From Mucilaginibacter sp. SG564 (GTDB lineage: Bacteria > Bacteroidota > Bacteroidia > Sphingobacteriales > Sphingobacteriaceae), in contig NZ_JABGNA010000008.1 in the NCBI RefSeq assembly GCF_013149275.1, positions 248,001 through 312,000 on the forward strand: 64,000 bases of DNA, given 5' to 3'. The translations under genes were made by a program, and so were the position numbers. The notes beneath the pieces are model-generated. The model did not search any database. It was not told where the DNA came from and saw only the letters and a list, made by a program, of their open reading frames with translations. Of the stretch, positions 42,143 through 50,391 are shown one piece after another. Within the stretch, counting starts at the first letter, position 1, and each line of letters starts with the position of its first letter.

Positions 42143-44077
42143 ATGGAAAATAAATTAAGGTTAGCCGAATATAAGGTGCTTTTATACAGGCTGTTTTTGG
42201 GGTATTTGTTTTATTTTATAGCAAGGGTGTTGTTTTTTGCTTTTAATACGCACCTGTTTGCGGTTGATACCCTTTGGGCGCTGCTTAAGTTATGCTACTA
42301 CGGTATAGCCTTTGATACTACGGCCTTGTTGTATATCAATAGCCTATTTATTGTGCTTAGTGTTTTGCCATTAACTGTAAACACGCGGCCCGGGTTTCAA
42401 AAGGGTATGGCTATCCTGTATTTTGTTACCAATTTGCTGGCCTATGCCACCAACTTTGTTGATATTATTTACTATCGCTTTAGCCAGGTACGCTCAACCA
42501 AAGCAACGCTGGATGTATTGGCCGATGAGAATAACAAGAAATTGCTGTTTACCCATTTTTCCGAAGCATACTGGTATGTGATCCTCCTGTTTATACTGTG
42601 CTCATTTTGCTGGATTGGGTTGTACAAGCAGGTAAAGGTAAAACCAGCCGGGGTAACCGATAGGAAAGTATATTTCCTGTCATCTGTAGCCTCATTCCTT
42701 ATTTTTCTCACACTTGTTATTGGCGGTATCCGGGGCGATTTCGCGCATAGTACACGGCCTATCAACATGGTGGATGCCTATAAACACGTTACCATACCCA
42801 ACCAGGGCGATATTGTGCTCAATACCCCTTTTTCTGTTTTCAGGACCTTACACAGCAACAACTACAAGCTCCAGCACTGGACAGACGAAGCGTATATAAC
42901 CACCAATCTTAAGCCGTTAAAACAATACAATTCGCATCCGGCCAGTAAACCCAATGTGGTGATCATTATACTGGAGAGTATGGCCCGCGAATATTGGGGC
43001 AGCATGAACCGCGATGTAAACATCCCAGGCTTTAAATCATACACCCCGTTTTTAGATTCACTATCCAACAGCAGCCTTATATTTACCAATGCCTATGCTA
43101 CGGGCAGGCAGTCCATCCACGCCATGTCGTCGGTATTGGCGGGCATCCCATCGTTTCAGAATGCTTTTACCTCATCGCCTTATGCCAAGCAAAAGATCCA
43201 GTCGGTAGTATCCATTTGTGATAGCATGGGGTATCAGACTTCGTTCTTTCACGGTGCGGCAAACGGTTCAATGGGTTTCCAGGGTTTTGGCAGTATCCTG
43301 GGATATCAACACTATTACGGTCGTACAGAATACAATAATGATAAAGATTTTGACGGCATCTGGGGTATCTGGGACGAGCATTTTTTCCAGTTTATGGGGC
43401 GCACGCTTACACAGCAAAAACAGCCCTTTATGGCTACGCTGTTCACCCTGTCGTCACATGATCCTTACCAACTGCCCGAAAAATATAAGACAAGGTTTAA
43501 AGGCGGCCCGCTGGCTATTGACAAATGCGTTCAGTATACCGACAATTCCCTGCGCATCTTTTTCAATTATGCCAAAACGCAGCCCTGGTTCCAGAATACC
43601 ATATTTGTGATCACTGCCGACCATACCAGCCAAACCTACTATCCAGAATACAGCAAACAGGTAAACCGCTTTGCAGTGCCCATTCTGTTTTACAGCGCCA
43701 ATAGCGCTTATAAGCTCCTGGGCGTGCGTACAGACCTGGCTTCGCAAATGGATATCTATCCAACAGTAGTTGATCTGATAGGCTATAACAAGCCATTCAG
43801 GTCATGGGGGCGCAGCCTGGTAAGCAACCTGCCAACCGAAACACCGAGGATCATCAATTCCCTGGGCAATATCTACCAGTTGATGGAGGGTAATTATACC
43901 TACCTGTTTGATGGAAAAAATATCACCGGCATATTCGCAGTTACCGATAAAGGTTTAGAGAAAAACCTGGCTGGTGGACAGCTTAATCCCGAAATGCAAA
44001 AGGGCGTGATGGACTGCAAAGCCCTCATCCAGGATTATGCCGACAGGATAGTAAACCGCAGACTGGCGGCGAATTAA
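42143..44077 (+). CDS. LTA-synthase-like membrane sulfatase-fold protein (phosphoglycerol/phosphoethanolamine transferase-like)
   Basis: 644 aa. Five N-terminal membrane helices (about 15-195), a linker, then an extracytoplasmic alkaline-phosphatase/sulfatase domain (about 268-600). Visible metal-site motifs: NVVIIILESMAREYWG (Glu278), the nucleophile loop ATGRQSIHAMSSVLAGIPS (Ser324 or Thr320), and FVITADHTSQTYYPEY (Asp-His). The general LtaS motif is present, but the nucleophile Thr of LtaS appears as Ser in G-R-Q-S. It probably modifies a membrane or capsule polymer with phosphoglycerol or phosphoethanolamine. Gram-negative Bacteroidota have no lipoteichoic acid, so the acceptor is unknown. 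Confidence 0.85.
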   Translation: MENKLRLAEYKVLLYRLFLGYLFYFIARVLFFAFNTHLFAVDTLWALLKLCYYGIAFDTTALLYINSLFIVLSVLPLTVNTRPGFQKGMAILYFVTNLLAYATNFVDIIYYRFSQVRSTKATLDVLADENNKKLLFTHFSEAYWYVILLFILCSFCWIGLYKQVKVKPAGVTDRKVYFLSSVASFLIFLTLVIGGIRGDFAHSTRPINMVDAYKHVTIPNQGDIVLNTPFSVFRTLHSNNYKLQHWTDEAYITTNLKPLKQYNSHPASKPNVVIIILESMAREYWGSMNRDVNIPGFKSYTPFLDSLSNSSLIFTNAYATGRQSIHAMSSVLAGIPSFQNAFTSSPYAKQKIQSVVSICDSMGYQTSFFHGAANGSMGFQGFGSILGYQHYYGRTEYNNDKDFDGIWGIWDEHFFQFMGRTLTQQKQPFMATLFTLSSHDPYQLPEKYKTRFKGGPLAIDKCVQYTDNSLRIFFNYAKTQPWFQNTIFVITADHTSQTYYPEYSKQVNRFAVPILFYSANSAYKLLGVRTDLASQMDIYPTVVDLIGYNKPFRSWGRSLVSNLPTETPRIINSLGNIYQLMEGNYTYLFDGKNITGIFAVTDKGLEKNLAGGQLNPEMQKGVMDCKALIQDYADRIVNRRLAAN

Positions 44078-44319
44078 AGCTTAGCGGTGATCAGCGCGGC
44101 TCCTTCCGTATCGATCTGCACGTGGCAATTGCTTACGGATATGTGGTGCTTAAATTTGCCAACCGATTCGATCCAGTCCCGGGAAGTACAAACCGGCGCG
44201 TTGATCTGTACCGATTCTACCAGTATTTCGTCGCCATCAAGAATAAGGCGCCAGCACTGATCCTGGCCATTGCTATCGGTATTGTATCGTATTTTAACCT
44301 GGCTGTATGGTTTATTCAT
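44074..44319 (-). CDS. Small conserved hypothetical protein
   Basis: 81 aa. NKPYSQVKIRYNTDSNGQDQ, CWRLILDGDEILVESVQIN and FKHHISVSNCHVQIDTE read like one compact beta-rich domain, a kind I have seen in Sphingobacteriaceae. A 68-codon frame on the plus strand covers the same bases but has no domain character. The stop overlaps the 3' end of the sulfatase-fold gene by 4 bp (convergent). Confidence 0.65.
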   Translation of the reverse strand: MNKPYSQVKIRYNTDSNGQDQCWRLILDGDEILVESVQINAPVCTSRDWIESVGKFKHHISVSNCHVQIDTEGAALITAKL

Positions 44320-44417
44320 GTTGTATAGCGAATTGGTTTAAACAGGAACGGCAAGGTATCCGGGCTTATTATGGCAGTTGGCCGGGCATCAAAAATGTTA
44401 CAGATAGGTTTGGGGTT

Positions 44418-44600
44418 GATAGTCTATAGACCATGGTCCATAGTCGATAGTCCATGGAAGGGTTATTGCAGAAATCACAAATAAAGTAGGCCTGTCAGTC
44501 TGAGCTTGTCGAAGACTCGTGTGTAGGAGCCTGCCGCCATGCTGTTCAAAAGCCAAAGCCTTGTGCGATTCCTTCCCTCGGGAAGGGGAGGAAGGGGTTT
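44418..44600. repeat. Short palindromic words plus a partial copy of the composite repeat
   Basis: 44418-44457: GATAGTCTATAGACCATGG, then TCCATAGTCGATAGTCCATGG in parts (TCCATAGTCG, ATAGTCCATGG), an interlocking palindrome. 44491-44600: CCTGTCAGTCTGAGCTTGTC..GCCTTGTGCGATTCCTTCCC and TCGGGAAGGGGAGGAAGGGG, a truncated copy of the element at 13136 and 41697. The 422-bp gap 44320-44741 contains nothing else recognisable. Confidence 0.75.
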
Positions 44601-44741
44601 AAGGAATAGGATGATCAACGCTCCAGCCAAGGAGGCACGAAACTTCAAATACCGTGTTTTCACCTATTGCAGTGCAAAAATATTAAGTACATATTGGGGT
44701 ATTAATTAACTAAGAAACTGTCTGATCTAATACCTAAACCT

Positions 44742-46466
44742 ATGTTCAAAAAACTGCCCCTGCTATTACTTGCCGCTGCCTGTTTAATTGCTGTGATCAT
44801 CAATAGCTGTAAAAAAGATTCGCACACGCAACAACAGCAACCCGCAATTACCGATCCGGTTGTTTTGCAGGCCAAAAACTGGTATAATAATACATACCTG
44901 GCCGCTGGCGGATCTAAATCAATCAATAGCGCCCCGGCTGCCGATGATTATACTCCCTTAAATTTTGCAAAAAATACAAAAGCTGATTGGGGTAGTGCTG
45001 TAGGCTATCACCGGTTTAGCGACGACGTTTTAGAGATACCGATTGACCCGGCTGCCCCTGTACAGGCCGATTTGAAAAACCTGCAAACCAATGAATACTT
45101 TAAAAAAGAGTACAGTAAACTGTCCTACCTCATTTTAAAACAGGGCGAAAACTACCGCGCATTTATCATGCTGGTAATAGCCGACTCTGCCTACATCAAA
45201 AATAACCCGGCAAAACTCAGCAATAATAAATACAACAAAAAGGATGATGACTTTGGCGGAACAGTATTGTATTTTACCCCGGGCGGTAAAATAGTAAGCG
45301 GATGGTTTTATAAAAATGGGGCGCTCGCCGGTCGCCTGTTAACCCAGGCATCGTCTTCTGGTAATACTGATGGATCAAAACAGGTACAGGCCATAAAAAC
45401 CAATATGTTTGTAGAGCAGTGCGATGCATGGTCCATTTCTTTATGGGACCAAACGGGTACCTACATTATAGCAACTTATACCGGTGTGGATTGTAAACAG
45501 GTTTATGTACCTACAGGTGGCGGCGGCGGCGGCGGTGGCAATAGTGGAGACGGTTCCGGAACCGTTACCGGCAGCCCATTTGACCCTTGTGCCGGCGTAC
45601 ATGCTGTTTCACCGGGCAAAACAGCGGTTAATAGTACCAAACAGGTAAATATTGTTGATCCGAACCCGCCATGGGGATCACCGGACCCGGGCTTCCCCCC
45701 ACCTGAGCCTCCATCAAGTAATCCGTGTACAGTGAATTCAAATACGCCTTTTACTATTAAAACTGATAGTTTAGCTAAACATTTTCCTTGTGCGGTAAAA
45801 TTGATTATAAATAACTTAGGAGAATGTGGGGTTTATACAAATTTAGTGGCGGCATTTACAAAAACAAGTAAACCGGATCTAACTTGGCAGGATGGGGCTT
45901 TGTCTTGGTCAACTTCATCAAGTGGAACTTTTGAATTAGGTCACACTAGCCTCGACCCAACTTCTGGTATAGGTCAATCCTCTATTATTACACTTAATAG
46001 CAGTATGCTAAAAAATAGCTCCCGATTATTAATAGCAGCTGCAGCTATACACGAAACTTTACATGCTTATATTAATTATAGCGTTAATACTGGGGTAGAT
46101 GGGATAACACATGGGTATCCTACGGGTGATTCTTGGTTTTATGGAATCGATACATGGATAGCTTTAAATGGTCTTCCTCCTAATTACTCAAACCATCTTG
46201 ATATGATAGCTGATTATTTTGATAAAGCTGTAACTGCATTAAAAACATGGGATAATGGAGCACATACAGATAAGGAATATCAAATGGCCACACTATTTGG
46301 ATTAGATAATGGAAGGGACGGGACTTCGGCTCAACAAGCACAACTACAAACGGAATTCAACTCATTGTTAACAAAGTATAGCATCACAGCGGCAGATCTT
46401 AATACTTTTAATATAACAAATTTGAATGCTACTATAGATAAATTACCAACGAGCGGTTGTAATTAG
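44742..46466 (+). CDS. Modular lipoprotein with a C-terminal zincin (HExxH) domain; polymorphic-toxin-like
   Basis: 574 aa. Type II signal ends at IINSC (Cys23) followed by KKDSH. Residues about 35-250 form an N-terminal domain (VVLQAKNWYNNTYLAAG, FSDDVLEIPIDP, KLSYLILKQGENYRAFIMLV, GTVLYFTPGGKIVSGWFYKNG) of a type I recall in Bacteroidota lipoproteins. Then a poly-Gly tract (about 260-268) and a Pro-rich linker (about 305-330). The C-terminal domain (about 331-574) has RLLIAAAAIHETLHAYINY, a zinc-peptidase HExxH site (His437, Glu438, His441), with a further His in GITHGYP. DNA of this last domain is visibly more A/T-rich than the first part. A probable effector or peptidase; next gene after 20 bp. 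Confidence 0.8.
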   Translation: MFKKLPLLLLAAACLIAVIINSCKKDSHTQQQQPAITDPVVLQAKNWYNNTYLAAGGSKSINSAPAADDYTPLNFAKNTKADWGSAVGYHRFSDDVLEIPIDPAAPVQADLKNLQTNEYFKKEYSKLSYLILKQGENYRAFIMLVIADSAYIKNNPAKLSNNKYNKKDDDFGGTVLYFTPGGKIVSGWFYKNGALAGRLLTQASSSGNTDGSKQVQAIKTNMFVEQCDAWSISLWDQTGTYIIATYTGVDCKQVYVPTGGGGGGGGNSGDGSGTVTGSPFDPCAGVHAVSPGKTAVNSTKQVNIVDPNPPWGSPDPGFPPPEPPSSNPCTVNSNTPFTIKTDSLAKHFPCAVKLIINNLGECGVYTNLVAAFTKTSKPDLTWQDGALSWSTSSSGTFELGHTSLDPTSGIGQSSIITLNSSMLKNSSRLLIAAAAIHETLHAYINYSVNTGVDGITHGYPTGDSWFYGIDTWIALNGLPPNYSNHLDMIADYFDKAVTALKTWDNGAHTDKEYQMATLFGLDNGRDGTSAQQAQLQTEFNSLLTKYSITAADLNTFNITNLNATIDKLPTSGCN

Positions 46467-46486
46467 TCACAATAAATCATTTTAAC

Positions 46487-47275
46487 ATGCAGAAGTTACT
46501 TTTTATTATCTTATTCTTTGTTTCAGTTAATGCGTTCGCACAAGAAAATAAAAAAATAGATTCCTTATTCTATTTACTCGATACCGCTAAAACATCTGCT
46601 GCCAATCGGATGTGGAGTATCAATAGTGAAAAAAACTCAATATATAAAAATTACACTATAGAATGCTCCTGTCTTAGGTATGGCGGGAAACCAACCTTTT
46701 TTTATAATATTGAGGGAAAAGATAATGGGATCTTTCTTGATAAGAAAAAGCTAAACACCATAAAGCTAACCAGCATTCGTACTTTAATAGTTACATCAAA
46801 ACGGATTGATACTACTGATAGACGCGATTATGCCATTTTTCTGATTGAACCCAATAGGGGAGGATATATGATGCATGAGGTTGACTTTATTAATCCAACA
46901 ACACATATCACATCGCTCCCCGACGTGATAATTGCAAAGCCTGATAACAGTGCCTTCGAGATAAAAGGATTAATACAGGCAAACTCCAAAGACCTCGCAA
47001 AATATTACAACAAATCGGTAATCACCATGGGGAGTATTGTAAATAGAATTGTTGACAATAATATGGTTTTGTTAATTATGGGAGCCGATTATCCTAATCA
47101 GGATTTTACGATCATGATCAGAGGAGAAAACAATATCAATAAATTCGAACCGGACTTTTTGCTTAAAGGCAAAAACAGATTAGTAAAAGTGACCGGGAAA
47201 GTATTTGAGTATAAGGGAAAACCAACTATAGAGATAAGTAACGAAAATCAAATTCAGCAAGTCCGGAGGAAATAA
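46487..47275 (+). CDS. Exported protein with an OB-like C-terminal domain; candidate immunity protein
   Basis: 262 aa. Signal peptide at 1-18 (VSVNAFAQ). Residues 20-150 are an unknown mixed domain (SLFYLLDTAKTSAANRMWSI, IECSCLRYGGKPTFFYN). From about 180 'ITMGSIVNRIVDNNMVLLIM', 'DFTIMIRG', 'RLVKVTGKVFEYKGKPTIEI' read like an OB-fold, common in exported Bacteroidota proteins. It is 20 bp downstream of the zincin lipoprotein, shares its A/T-rich composition and is predicted to be periplasmic, where an effector's immunity protein would be needed. Alternatively it is an unrelated stress protein. Confidence 0.7.
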   Translation: MQKLLFIILFFVSVNAFAQENKKIDSLFYLLDTAKTSAANRMWSINSEKNSIYKNYTIECSCLRYGGKPTFFYNIEGKDNGIFLDKKKLNTIKLTSIRTLIVTSKRIDTTDRRDYAIFLIEPNRGGYMMHEVDFINPTTHITSLPDVIIAKPDNSAFEIKGLIQANSKDLAKYYNKSVITMGSIVNRIVDNNMVLLIMGADYPNQDFTIMIRGENNINKFEPDFLLKGKNRLVKVTGKVFEYKGKPTIEISNENQIQQVRRK

Positions 47276-47378
47276 AAGACAGGTTTAATTCCATGCATAT
47301 GACCACACGCGAGACACTTGTGGTAGCAGCAGGAGCAATGGATAAATAAATATTGTAGAATTACATTGGAATCAATTC

Positions 47379-47867
47379 ATGAAATCACTGGCCGTTATCA
47401 TCTTATTACAGCTTGTTATAGCATTTAACATCAATGCGCAACCCAAGCTAAAATTGTACGGTGGTAAAAATCACGATCAGTTTTTAGGTTACCTTAGCTA
47501 TATCGAGAATGATGAATTAAACTCGATATGGAGTCAATTCAGTGATTATGGCGCTACGCATAGCGCCAAATCTATATGGAATGAAAACGGTATTTATGGC
47601 AGTAAAACGAGTGATTACTCGTCGTTTAATATCAATGCGAAATATCCGCCGCAGGTATTGGATAGGAATGGCAAATTTTATGGGTATTTAACTATCAATA
47701 AAAATAATCCCAAGCGTTCGCATAGTGGAATGGCTGATGAAATTTGTAACAATAGGGATAGGATTTTAGAAGAAGGCGTTGAAGAATATACAGAAATGTT
47801 CCACACTATTCATTGTGGCGCCGTGTATGAAGTTAATCCAATCGTTTTTAAACCCGTAATAAAATAA
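47379..47867 (+). CDS. Exported protein of the 'NSIW..YGSK..S..IWN' repeat family
   Basis: 162 aa. Signal peptide at 1-20 (FNINAQ). Mature part: KLYGGKNHDQFLGYLSYIEN, DELNSIWSQFSDYGATHSAK, SIWNENGIYGSKTSDYSSFN, then PPQVLDRNGKFYGYLTINK. The repeated (N)SIW-x-x-x-x-x-YG-x-x-x-S block followed by PP-x-x-x-D-x-x-G-x-FYGY-x-T is a family I recognise from many bacteria, with unknown function. The C-terminus (ICNNRDRILEEGVEEYTEMF) is helical. It follows the zincin/OB pair on the same strand after 103 bp. Confidence 0.75.
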   Translation: MKSLAVIILLQLVIAFNINAQPKLKLYGGKNHDQFLGYLSYIENDELNSIWSQFSDYGATHSAKSIWNENGIYGSKTSDYSSFNINAKYPPQVLDRNGKFYGYLTINKNNPKRSHSGMADEICNNRDRILEEGVEEYTEMFHTIHCGAVYEVNPIVFKPVIK

Positions 47868-47923
47868 AAAGGAGATCCGAATGCTTGCGGCAGCAGGAGA
47901 CGGCATTTGTAGCCCCTAAGTAT

Positions 47924-48043
47924 AAAAAGTGGGTTTACATGTAAACCCACTTTTTAATGGCTAAATTTTTATAAATATTTGATTATGAATACATTAAATA
48001 GGTTTTGACCATTAAATGTGTAAACCATGTAAACCCACTTTTT
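47924..48043. repeat. MITE-like element with 16-bp terminal inverted repeats, copy 1
   Basis: 120 bp bounded by AAAAAGTGGGTTTACA and TGTAAACCCACTTTTT. The left end (47924-47955) is itself a perfect 32-bp palindrome and could also end transcription after the 47379 gene. A reverse-oriented relative is at 56608-56716. Similarity seems to continue about 40 bp outside the left end (GCAGCAGGAGACGGCATTTG). No target-site duplication is obvious. Confidence 0.75.
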
Positions 48044-48076
48044 AATAGAATATTCTCCATTAACGCAAGTGTTACG

Positions 48077-48922
48077 CTAAAGGGGCACTGCATCTGCAAG
48101 GAGCGGAACCGGCTTTTTAGCTCCGCTTTTCAACATCTTTAATTCGGCTACAATAATAAAGCTCACGATCACCAGGAAGCCCCAGGAGCTTATTTTTTGA
48201 TAGTTCACCATGGCCCAGCCATGATGCTGGTATGCATATTTCCAGGCGCCGAGCAGGGTGGCTATGTTTTCGGCCAGCCATATAAAAAAGCCGATGAGCA
48301 GGAATGAAAGGATGGTAGGCATGCGGTAAAGCTTGCCTTTCAGCTCAAATATTACTACCGATCGCCAGAAAAAGTAAAGGATGAGTAAGCCGATGAGGTA
48401 ACGCACATCATAGATGAATTTATTGGTGAAAAAATTAAGATAGATAAGCGCCCCTATAATGCGGGCTGTAGGGTGATGTGGCCAGTAAATGATGTTGAGT
48501 TTAAGCCTTCGCCAGGCCTGGCATAGGTAACTGGCTACGCTGGCGTACATAAAACCGCTGTACAAAGGCACGCCAAAAACTTTGGTATAGGCAAACTCCG
48601 GATAGGCCCAGGAGCCATAATGTACTTTAAACAGTTCCATCCCCAGGCCCAGGAGATGGAACACACAGATCACCAATACCTCGTCTTTGGTTTCGATTTT
48701 GGTGTAGTACATGATGATTTGTATCGATACGCAGGCTATCAGCATAAAATCATACCGGGGGATAACCGGCTTAAATAAATGCGAAACTGCCAGCATCGCA
48801 AAAACCAATACCGGGAACAGGCAGGATAAGGCTTCCTGCTTAACAAATGTGAGAAAATGATCAATTTTAAGTCTGGAGCCTTGAGCCCGAAGTCTTCGGT
48901 TAGGTTTAGGTTGAAAGTCCAT
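48077..48922 (-). CDS. DUF817-family integral membrane protein
   Basis: 281 aa from MDFQPKPNRRLRAQG (14 residues shorter than the open frame). About eight membrane helices. YGSWAYPEFAYTKVFGVPLY, SGFMYASVASYLCQAWRRL, NKFIYDVRYLI and ENIATLLGAWKYAYQHHGW are the DUF817 signature stretches. Function unknown. Third gene of a minus-strand group with a DUF2809 protein and an MpaB-like oxygenase, 38 bp from the latter's stop. Confidence 0.88.
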   Translation of the reverse strand: MDFQPKPNRRLRAQGSRLKIDHFLTFVKQEALSCLFPVLVFAMLAVSHLFKPVIPRYDFMLIACVSIQIIMYYTKIETKDEVLVICVFHLLGLGMELFKVHYGSWAYPEFAYTKVFGVPLYSGFMYASVASYLCQAWRRLKLNIIYWPHHPTARIIGALIYLNFFTNKFIYDVRYLIGLLILYFFWRSVVIFELKGKLYRMPTILSFLLIGFFIWLAENIATLLGAWKYAYQHHGWAMVNYQKISSWGFLVIVSFIIVAELKMLKSGAKKPVPLLADAVPL

Positions 48923-48960
48923 AATGAAGATTGTTTTTTGCGCGGTATTAAAAATCAGAC

Positions 48961-49716
48961 TCAAGACTCCATACTTAAAATTTGTGATTTATAGGTCGCG
49001 GGCAGCAGCGCATCGCGTAAAAAAGAGTTCAGCCTTATTAGTTTTAAAAATTTGTACCCCCATAGTACAAGTCGTAACCAGGCTACGGTATTTAACTGTA
49101 AATGCCTGCGAACCTCTTGTGGTGTCACCAGTAATTGCGCCTGTTTGAGTACCTGATAACGTGCGCCACCCAAATGACGGCGGTATTGCCGGTACAGGTC
49201 GGCAGTAAACTCACTGCGAACCAGGTTTTGCCGCAGGTGCTCGCGGCGCATATGCAGAAATTCCGAATAGGTGGCAGGCAAGCCGGTAAGCTGCATCCGG
49301 GTGCCCACGCGTTTAAATACGGCAAAAGTCTGGGCTTTCTCCAGCAAGGTAAGGGGGCGTTCCAGCAGTTCGTAGGAACTGATAGAAAGGTCGATCAGGA
49401 GGAATAACACATCCCGATAGGCCCAGTCGGGTATCTGTGTTCCCCGGCCGGCTTCAACACCCCGATGAATGGCCGTAATTTGGTCAATAGCCCGCAGAGC
49501 CGCGTCGCGTTCCGAAAAAATGATCTGGCGTGAATAGGCTACAGTAGAGAACAGCCTGGCCAGCGGATCGGCCGGTAGTTTACCGGTAAAATATAGCCAG
49601 TCGACTGCCTTGTTCAGGGAAAACTCAGCCGCAGCTCCCGCGAAAATAAACAGGATGGTATCGGCTTTACCCCAGATCTTACGTACTATAGAACGCTCAT
49701 CTACAAAATATTCCAT
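48961..49716 (-). CDS. MpaB/rubber-oxygenase-like heme protein (DUF2236)
   Basis: 251 aa. GKADTILFIFAGAAAEFSLN, KAVDWLYFTGKLPADPLARL, FSTVAYSRQIIF and AIHRGVEAGRGTQIPDW fit the latex-clearing/MpaB oxygenase family, where conserved Arg and His hold a b-type heme. Known relatives cleave polyisoprene or isoprenoid side chains. The start overlaps the upstream DUF2809 gene by 20 bp, which means translational coupling. Its presence between two membrane proteins suggests a lipid or isoprenoid substrate. Confidence 0.82.
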   Translation of the reverse strand: MEYFVDERSIVRKIWGKADTILFIFAGAAAEFSLNKAVDWLYFTGKLPADPLARLFSTVAYSRQIIFSERDAALRAIDQITAIHRGVEAGRGTQIPDWAYRDVLFLLIDLSISSYELLERPLTLLEKAQTFAVFKRVGTRMQLTGLPATYSEFLHMRREHLRQNLVRSEFTADLYRQYRRHLGGARYQVLKQAQLLVTPQEVRRHLQLNTVAWLRLVLWGYKFLKLIRLNSFLRDALLPATYKSQILSMES

Positions 49717-50125
49717 GATTTAATTTTTTAGGGTTTCTGATTTTTTGCCCGCCTGCAACTGGCTGGGTTCGGCATTGTTCAATGATGATGATAAGTACAA
49801 AGGCGCAGGTATAGCATAGGATATCCATCCATGAAAAGGAACTGCCTAAAAGCAGCCTGATGATTTTTGAATTTTGCAATCCCAACAAGTGGGTTAGATG
49901 AAAATATTGCGAAACTTCTATAGTGTAAGCTACCAGCAGAGCGTATATCGCGGCTTTAAGCACCGGCATATTAAAAAAACTTTTGATGAGGCAATAAAGA
50001 AATAGTACGGCCAGGAAATCTCCGCCATACGGCCTGATGATGTTGTCATGCACGTACCTGGCAATTATAGCCTCCAATAATAAAAGCAATAGTGCGGGTG
50101 AAAAATATCGATATGATTTTGTCAT
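49697..50125 (-). CDS. DUF2809-family membrane protein
   Basis: 142 aa, four hydrophobic helices. LLLLLLEAIIARYVHDNIIR, PYGGDFLAVLFLYCLIKSFF, YTIEVSQYFHLTHLLGLQNS and LLLGSSFSWMDILCYTCAFV match the VanZ-like DUF2809 family. First gene of the operon with MpaB-like and DUF817 genes; its end overlaps the next gene by 20 bp. Role unknown. Confidence 0.88.
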   Translation of the reverse strand: MTKSYRYFSPALLLLLLEAIIARYVHDNIIRPYGGDFLAVLFLYCLIKSFFNMPVLKAAIYALLVAYTIEVSQYFHLTHLLGLQNSKIIRLLLGSSFSWMDILCYTCAFVLIIIIEQCRTQPVAGGQKIRNPKKLNHGIFCR

Positions 50126-50227
50126 TAAAAAGTACTTTGTAATTCAAAGTAATTAATAAAGAATTGGAATTCCAAATGAAATTGGAAATAAGGCTCCGTA
50201 TCAGGAAATCAGGAATTGGATTTTAAT

Positions 50228-50369
50228 ACTTTTTAAAGCTTTTAAAACCCATCAAAAATTTGTTAAAAAGTGTTAAAATGGCGTTAAAATTTAGTTAAAA
50301 TGCCCAAAAGTGAAATGTTTTTACCCTGTTTTTGGCTAAAAAAGTGTTAAAATTTAAGGTTTAAAAAGT
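50228..50369. repeat. MITE-like element with ACTTTTTAAA ends, copy 1
   Basis: 142 bp bounded by ACTTTTTAAA and TTTAAAAAGT (perfect 10-bp inverted ends). Contains CCCATCAAAAATTTGT, four GTTAAAA words at 50262, 50272, 50283 and 50294, and CTAAAAAAGTGTTAAAATTT AAGG (in parts). A copy of almost the same length lies in reverse orientation at 60732-60871. It sits between two minus-strand transcription units. Confidence 0.8.
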
Positions 50370-50391
50370 TTTGGAGCGATGTAAGAAGAGG

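Noticed and set aside
44122..44328. Plus-strand frame of 68 codons opposite the 81-aa gene
   Set aside because: The minus-strand product has a compact domain-like sequence; this frame looks like its shadow.
46487..47275. Naming the OB-like protein a proven immunity protein
   Set aside because: Only position, composition and export signal support it; kept as a hypothesis in the findings.
47924..47955. CRISPR-like repeat
   Set aside because: The AAAAAGTGGGTTTAC words form terminal inverted repeats of single elements; there are no regular repeat-spacer units and no cas genes.
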